Source: Schistosoma haematobium (Eukaryota > Platyhelminthes > Trematoda > Strigeidida > Schistosomatidae). Taken from it: 64,000 bases of DNA. The position numbers were made by a program, and so were the translations under genes. This document shows, piece by piece, positions 59,201-64,000 of this stretch; position 1 is the first letter of the stretch; each line of letters opens with the position of its first letter. The stretch covers positions 35,360,616-35,424,615 of the forward strand of contig NC_067196.1 of NCBI RefSeq assembly GCF_000699445.3, written 5' to 3'. Below the pieces are notes generated by a model that was given only the letters and a program-made list of their open reading frames with translations, did not search any database and was not told the DNA's origin.

Positions 59201-60530
59201 AGGTGTAAATCACAAAACAATTTTGTTTAGATTTCATTTGAAAACTGCATTTAAAATCTATATCATAATGATTTGGAATGTACTAAGAGTGTACAGACTT
59301 CGTTAGCCTTGATGTATATGCGTGTATTTGAACATTTCATCTCAAATTTGACAATAAACAAAAATCATTGAAACTATCACTGGAGTCTGTATATCAGTGA
59401 TATTAATTATTGAGTAACTGTAGTTATTATGCATACAAAACTTAAAAATTTTCAAAATTCTTAATTACAGAAACTATGATTCTGATAATTTGACATTTGA
59501 TTATGTATTCAACAGACTTGTGAGATGTAATAATGGTTTGTTATCTACAGAAACCCTCTCCTTAGGATAATTATGCCTACAGATTCATTGGTCAGTTAAA
59601 GTATGTAATACAAAACCTTTTGTTTGAGTCTTGAACAAACAAAGTAATTAGATGTAATTATTATTTATGTTTTAGGATGAAACTAGGAAAAAGAGAAGTG
59701 AAAATATAGGGATTGAATTTTCTTTAGAGAAGGAAGAATGTTATTTAGAAATAATTCTGTGAGTGAATAAGTAGGCAATAAACAGTTTCTATAAGATTGT
59801 CGATAGATTCAGGAGAAGTCACAAAAATATGCACTAATTCATATCTTACTACTTGATGACCTGTTGGAACACGAAGTATTGATCTTGAATCAATCTAAAA
59901 GCGGTTATTAGGTGAAGATATTCATATCTATGTAAAAATAAATACACTTTTTAAAATATACGCTTTATATTTCCGACCATTCATGGGGAGCTTAAGAATG
60001 CTTGGTGTGCTTTTAGGTGTGTACTAACAAAGATAAGGTATAGTTTTGTGTCCGAAATTTAAATGTCATATTCGAATGTTGTTGAAATGATGTATGCAAA
60101 AAAGATGCAAGTAACTTTTCATAAATATGGGAGAACATAGTGAGGAAAGCTTGGATAGGCTTAAGTTATTCATTTTGAGTTGTACTGTTGTTGATGTTAT
60201 GTTATCGTTATACATATTGTGTATAAACATCGTTGAACTATATTCCATTTCCTAAAACATCATTGGAAAATACAAAAGTTTTCAACTTATATAAAAGCTT
60301 AACCATTCTAATGGGCAAATCAACTTTATTTTTAAAAAAATTAATATATTTAATGCAACATACAGATAAATAAACAACTCACAGATTAGGAGCATTTAAA
60401 AGTGTAATTAAATAACGTCTTGCAAAAATGATTGCTCCACCAAAAGCGCCACCGCCCAATAATACAATAATGAAACCAACTAAAGATGCAATCGGTGAAC
60501 TACGTAGACAACGTACACATGAATTATCGC
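44891..60530 (-). CDS. GPM6/M6 proteolipid-family membrane protein (5' partial)
   Basis: Five exons on the minus strand: 60383-60530, 58526-58685, 50999-51593, 46450-46574, 44891-44995. GT-AG sites and phases fit, giving about 377 residues. PLP/DM20/M6 proteins are four-pass plasma-membrane proteins of neurons, myelin and epithelia. Family marks: 'CVRCLRSSPIASLVGFIIVL' (TM1; human GPM6A 'CIKCLGGIPYASLIATILL'), 'LDYAIYGLVGAIGLFSLLAY' (TM2), 'ACCGRCCNMT' then TM3 'LIILLVTAVILWSAIACLVS', 'FDLSYYGLYD' (compare 'LDLRQFGIV'), the N-glycosylation site 'NFS' just before TM4 'YDILVCVILAIAGIFLLLFG', and a 'NYARMQEARYYE' C-terminus. The second extracellular loop is about 187 residues, against roughly 65 in vertebrates, Ser/Asp rich with only one cysteine. 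The first exon, needing a phase-1 donor, was not found and may lie outside the window. Confidence 0.87.
45662..45850 (-). mobile_element. tRNA-headed SINE, type 2, near full length
   Basis: Minus-strand copy in an M6 intron with the clearest head: A box GGCTCAGTGGTCTAGAG (45830-45847) and B box GGGTTCGAAC (near 45790). Then hammerhead 45713-45758 and tail. Confidence 0.75.
45713..45758 (-). ncRNA. Hammerhead ribozyme remnant, type 2
   Basis: CTGAGGA and GAAA boxes kept, but stem II no longer pairs and the cleavage triplet is GGC, not NUH. Inactive by sequence. Confidence 0.6.
46575..47889. other. M6 intron, no further feature
   Basis: AT-rich intronic DNA; small open frames only. Confidence 0.4.
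47917..47961 (-). ncRNA. Hammerhead ribozyme, type 1, all elements intact
   Basis: On the minus strand: stem I ATCCAG with CTGGAT (6 of 6 pairs), CTGACGA core, stem II GTCC with GGAC, GAAA box, palindromic ACGCGCGT stem III, GTC cleavage triplet. The best preserved ribozyme in the window. It should self-cleave if transcribed. Confidence 0.8.
48270..48314 (+). ncRNA. Hammerhead ribozyme, type 1, core intact
   Basis: Stem I ATTCAG with CTGGAT (one G-T pair), CTGACGA, stem II GTTC with GAAT (G-T wobble plus a compensatory T-A pair), GAAA, GTT triplet. Confidence 0.7.
48481..49353. other. M6 intron, no feature seen
   Basis: Very AT-rich intronic DNA. Confidence 0.4.
49354..50245 (+). mobile_element. 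5'-truncated RTE-like LINE, 3' end
   Basis: The plus-strand frame reads 'ARLAFVNLSHLWRRRDIRLS', 'DIRRLLVFDHRCLRRIVRTS', 'VKLHQLRWLGHLLRMPTHRL' and 'GRCRLPGWDP', then a single in-frame TGA (49909-49911), then 'MAQNRLQWRRCTHSLCSPKF' to a stop ending at 50010. This is the C-terminal part of an RTE-clade (SR2/Perere-3-like) ORF. A 3' UTR of about 230 bp ends in (TGAC)n near 50245, a typical RTE 3' end. It lies antisense in an M6 intron. Confidence 0.8.
51990..52365. mobile_element. Sm-alpha-like SINE units, opposed
   Basis: 51990-52132 is a minus-strand tail. From 52133 a plus-strand unit begins with the end of a tail (CAAACAATAC), a linker, an A-box-like TAGCTAAGTAGA and B box GGTTCGAGTCC (52250-52260), then hammerhead 52291-52335. 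Confidence 0.72.
52291..52335 (+). ncRNA. Hammerhead ribozyme, type 1, mildly damaged
   Basis: Stem I ATCCAG with CTGGAT is perfect, CTGATGA and GAAA are kept, the triplet is ATC. One mismatch in stem II (GTCC with GAAC) and one in stem III. Confidence 0.68.
53131..53224. repeat. Long TA microsatellite
   Basis: About 47 uninterrupted TA dinucleotides in an M6 intron. It accounts for the Ile/Tyr-repeat frames seen on both strands here. Confidence 0.95.
53566..53662 (+). repeat. Type 2 SINE fragment, ribozyme to tail
   Basis: Starts inside the hammerhead (TGAGGA...GAAACGGCCGTCCAGTGC) and runs to the family tail. The core C before TGAGGA is A and the 5' side of stem I is lost. Confidence 0.65.
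53663..55165. other. M6 intron, no feature seen
   Basis: AT-rich, with short CTT and GAT simple repeats (near 54185 and 54965). Confidence 0.4.
55166..55735. repeat. Less AT-rich block of unknown origin
   Basis: About 570 bp, visibly richer in G and C than the surrounding intron, with many TGTGTGT/TATGTGTAT-like motifs. Frames on both strands carry no known domain. It is likely an inserted repeat that I cannot name. Confidence 0.4.
55895..56113. repeat. Hairpin with 34 bp stem
   Basis: 55895-55928 and 56080-56113 are inverted repeats of about 34 bp with one mismatch, around about 150 bp that include an AAT-type simple repeat. Possibly a MITE-like element. Confidence 0.65.
56114..58525. other. 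M6 intron, no feature seen
   Basis: AT-rich. A 75-codon minus-strand frame at 56901-57128 has no recognisable content. Confidence 0.4.
58745..58920 (-). repeat. Degenerate type 1 SINE with dead hammerhead
   Basis: The minus strand keeps the order of the hammerhead segment (TTTATGAGTCC ... GTAGGACAAA ... ATCCTGGAACCC), but both core boxes are mutated. Confidence 0.5.
58921..60382. other. M6 intron, no feature seen
   Basis: AT-rich intronic DNA. Confidence 0.4.
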
Positions 60531-60564
60531 CTATAAAACAAATAAATCAGAGTAAATCACTCTA

Positions 60565-60565
<1 letters not shown>

Positions 60566-60613
<48 letters not shown>
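60566..60613. repeat. TA microsatellite
   Basis: About 24 TA dinucleotides, about 35 bp upstream (on the gene's strand) of the first M6 exon seen. Confidence 0.9.
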
Positions 60614-60616
<3 letters not shown>

Positions 60617-62880
60617 CAGTAATGATCTAAGAATTAATAGACTAAATTACAATTAAATTTGACTGAATTTGTTGTTAAGGCAGACATATATAGTTCATGC
60701 TGTCTTACTATCATGGTATTTTGTTGGCAATACTCTTAATATGAAAATTTGTAAATAATAATATCAAAATATGGGCGTAAGTTCACGAGAAAGTAAGGTA
60801 TAGCTGAAATTTATGATTGAATAATGAATTTTTATTCTCTTTTAATTAGTGGCATATAAATTAAATTTTAATAAATAATTAATATTTAATCTTGAAATTA
60901 TCAGTGTAAATCAATGTAATTATTTTGAGATTACATCATAACCAACATCGATCATTATGTTATACTGATCTTCGATCAGTAGGGTATTCTATACACTGAA
61001 TTATTAGTTTAATGTATTTATTTAAGTATGTTTGTTTAGCCAAAAAAAGCTACAATTTGATATTTAAAAAAATCTTGACAGATTACATAGTGATTATCTA
61101 TAATATATAGTAATTATATGTATGGTATTTTCACACACTTATATTTCGATTAAGGGTTAATGATCATAGGTTTTATCTTTATAATACTTGTTTCAGTCCA
61201 TTGTTAAGAATTCTAACTTAAAGTTATAAAAAAATAATAACGTTGAGGCATAAAGTTTCTCATTAACAATTGTGAGTATGATTTAATCGATTTATTCAAA
61301 ACAAAGTTTAATACATTTCTGTTCTCTTGTAATTGTTAACATTTAAAGATGTGTACATAATAAATAACCTGAATTCCATTGGGATAAGAAAAAAACGTTC
61401 CATTCGATAGACTACTGAATAAAAGTAAAATATTTTCTCAGTAATTATGTTCAATCGAATAAAACTTGAATAAACTATAATATATTGAGTTAGAAGCGAA
61501 AATTAAAGAAAAAAATAAAAGAAAAACGACATCATTGTTTGCATTTAACTTCAGTCGAAGTAAATTCTATTGTCATGGATAACTTATTGTGTATATAAAT
61601 TCCTTAGATTTTTGCATGTGCAATACCTGCGTCTACACATCACCTAGACAGATCGTTTCAACATATTTATTTAAATATATTAGCAAAGTTTGCGAGTGTT
61701 TTCCTATTTAGAAAAAGATATAATTTGTGAGCTATTATAAATTAAACATTTTACTGGCAAATTATATATAATGATTGAATTTGAGCATTTTTTTACCAAG
61801 TTAACCTTTGGTAGGCTCTATTACTTTCTTATTCAGTCATTCCGGAGATTGTTCAATGAATCGAAAATGGTGATGACTACATGTCATTCTAGCGTAGCTA
61901 CCTTGTTAAACTATAGACAAACAATAAAGCAATTACACTTCGCCGTTTATCTAGTCCTAACTGATTTTCTATGAAGTTTTCTGTAGTTCTAAAGTATACT
62001 CTTATGTAACTCAAACATGAATGACTAGGATTATATTCAAAAACGAGTACGTGTTTTGTCCTCTTCCCATCCGACACATGTATAGCGAGCATTTTAGTAT
62101 TAGTACATCTTTATCGTTCGCTCTTTTATACTAAAAATATAAATACTATTTATCGGTGCAAAATAAACACCGTCTTGATATCATCAAAAATGTAAGTCTT
62201 GTTTTCTCGAATTTCTATCTAACTCATCTATGACTTAATAGTTGACCAGTCAATCAAATAGGCCGGTTGATTATCAAGGCGATGTTCACTGTAACTATAA
62301 TTTTAGAATCAGCCGGTACTTTGATTTTATAATTTTATCTCAGTTCCGCTATCTGAGCAACATTATTTTAGTAGGAAAAAATGTATTTCTAAGATACGAC
62401 AAAATTCATCTGTATTTCACACGTAATGTTATGAAATATTGTGTCTACAAAAAAATATGACAAGTAGAACGTTTAAGAATAATGTATTAAGAGTTCAACC
62501 GTTGCAATTACTCCTGCCTTATTTAATAAATATATCAGTATTGATTAATTTGGAAATAATGTTTGAGATAAGACATGTAAACACATAAACTTCATAGTAT
62601 CCTGACAGTGATTCTTCTATAATGAAACATTTTTCACATTTTCCTATTTGAAATCTTTCATTTATTATGAAACTATAACTCCACCTGTAGCCATTCCAGA
62701 TCTACTGATGGTCCCAAGCTCAGAGAGAAGACGGGTTTGAACATATGATCAAAACTTCATTCCGTAGAAAACGACTTTGCTAAAACACGCTAACCAGAAA
62801 GAAAAACAAATTAAACCATTTAAACTCTGTACTGAGAGTTGAAGGCTCTTCATTTAGAAGAGTTATGATGCCTCATTGTA
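60614..62880. other. 5' side of the M6 gene, no exon found
   Basis: AT-rich. The M6 first exon should lie upstream on the minus strand, but no ATG plus phase-1 donor here is convincing. Confidence 0.35.
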
Positions 62881-62899
62881 AAAGACGAGATTTTTCGTA

Positions 62900-63275
62900 A
62901 ATCACGAAGTCGATGTCCCTTTTAGGTACGTTGAATGTCCGGACAATGTAAGAAACTAGAAGGACCAATCAAGTAGCTGCAGAAATGCTGAGAGATAGTT
63001 TGACGGAACAAACCGTTTTCCAGCTGTAGAAAAAATTAGGAAAAGACGCTGGGTGTGTGTAGGACATGTTTTGCGAAGATCACTAGTCTGCATCAAGACG
63101 TCACCCCAAACCTGGAATCCTAAAGGTAGAAGGTGAAGTGGAAGAACTAAAAACACGCTGATTTAGAAATTCGAGGGAGACATCAAAAGAATGAATAGTA
63201 ACTGGAAAGGAGAGCCGAGAACAGTATTGGTCGGAGAATCCTGGTCGGCGACCTATTTTCTACGAGGGGTAACAA
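62900..63275 (+). mobile_element. Internally deleted RTE-like LINE
   Basis: Starts with the endonuclease N-terminus ('GTLNVRTM', a stop, 'ETRRTNQVAAEMLRDSL') and within about 60 bp passes into the RT C-terminus ('RRWVCVGHVLRRS', 'TWNPKG', then 'NWKGEPRTVLVGESW'). The roughly 2.5 kb between these parts in a full RTE is missing, and frameshifts are present throughout. Confidence 0.6.
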
Positions 63276-64000
63276 ACGTTAGAAGTAGTGTTATTATTTG
63301 TAGCAATAGTAGTGAAATTATACTTTTGTACCACACAAATTAAAAAAGTATTGCTTTGGGTGACTGAATTGTCTAGTTTTCGAATAAACCCAATAAACCT
63401 GGCTTCGATAATCAGGTTGATATTAAGGTCATTTATTAGCAAAAATCGATTGACTTCCCCATTTCTTGGCGATTAGTTCATGTTCGCATTCGGAAAAATC
63501 AGTTTATTAAAGATTTTATAACGTCGAGGTCAAAATAAAAGGTCAGCTAAATTTATATTCCAAGGAAAGAAAATATAAGTCATTCGAGGTTAATAAAGTG
63601 TTTCGAACAATTATGTTATGAAAAGGAAACAATATATACTTTAAAGCCTATTGTGAGGTTTAGGGTTAATAGCAAACGCTTAATACTATTGATAAATAAT
63701 ATGACTATTTGGTTTGGTGGGTTAAAGGGTTAACATATGACCTATATTCGTCATTTGTTACCTTACAAATAACTCTTAGTCATGCTTAGTTGAATATTCC
63801 GCACACGAACAGTAGATTTATTTCTGTGACGTGAATTTACTCAGTGCATCAATGACTCGGTTCACAAAAAATTTGGTTGAGGGCTTTGCTGATGAGCAGA
63901 AATGTTCGACCAGCAAAGTCTTCCCCCTATTTTATCAAAACAATAGTTCTGTTCTGATAGTATATTACTAGATCCCAAACCTATCTGACTATTGTTGGTT
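63276..64000. other. No gene seen; short hairpin
   Basis: AT-rich. A CTTTGCTG/CAGCAAAG hairpin with a 19-base loop lies at about 63884-63918 in a less AT-rich end segment. Confidence 0.35.

Noticed and set aside
61771..61974. 67-codon plus-strand frame upstream of M6
   Set aside because: Short, no splice context, composition as expected by chance in AT-rich DNA.

Overview
The window looks like genomic DNA of a blood fluke (Schistosoma). It is AT-rich, carries two multi-exon animal genes, one of which opens with a run of 33-35 bp micro-introns (a schistosome habit), and is packed with schistosome-style retroelements: CR1-like and RTE-like LINEs, a Ty3/gypsy element, and tRNA-headed SINE-like repeats with hammerhead ribozymes like the S. 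mansoni Sm-alpha family. The genus is inferred from these family resemblances; no search was run.

Left third (about 0.6-18 kb): a nested retrotransposon pile. A decayed CR1-like LINE on the + strand (about 640-1952, resuming at 17717-17990) was split by a gypsy LTR element on the - strand (1953-17716, two 314 bp LTRs). The gypsy integrase gene is itself split by two further LINEs lying tail to tail: a + strand CR1-like element with an intact PHD-finger ORF1 (3605-4729) and a broken ORF2, and a - strand CR1-like element with broken ORF1 and ORF2 (8616-13491).

18-25 kb: a complete + strand gene for a protein phosphatase 4 regulatory subunit 2 homologue (PPP4R2), ten coding exons and 662 residues as I read it. 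Its start codon lies about 45 bp past the LINE 3' end, so its promoter region must be the transposon pile or lie beyond it.

25-44.8 kb: a long intergenic stretch with three weak candidate coding segments, a 520 bp dispersed repeat, hammerhead SINEs, a nearly perfect 303 bp inverted repeat and a candidate solo LTR.

44.9-60.5 kb: a - strand gene for a GPM6/M6 proteolipid-family four-pass membrane protein, five exons seen, first exon not found. Its introns hold SINEs, an RTE fragment and TA microsatellites. The two genes are tail to tail. 60.6-64 kb holds only repeats and unassigned DNA.

The most interesting signal is the set of hammerhead ribozyme sequences in at least three repeat types. Their stem II pairs change together while the catalytic core is kept in the best copies.
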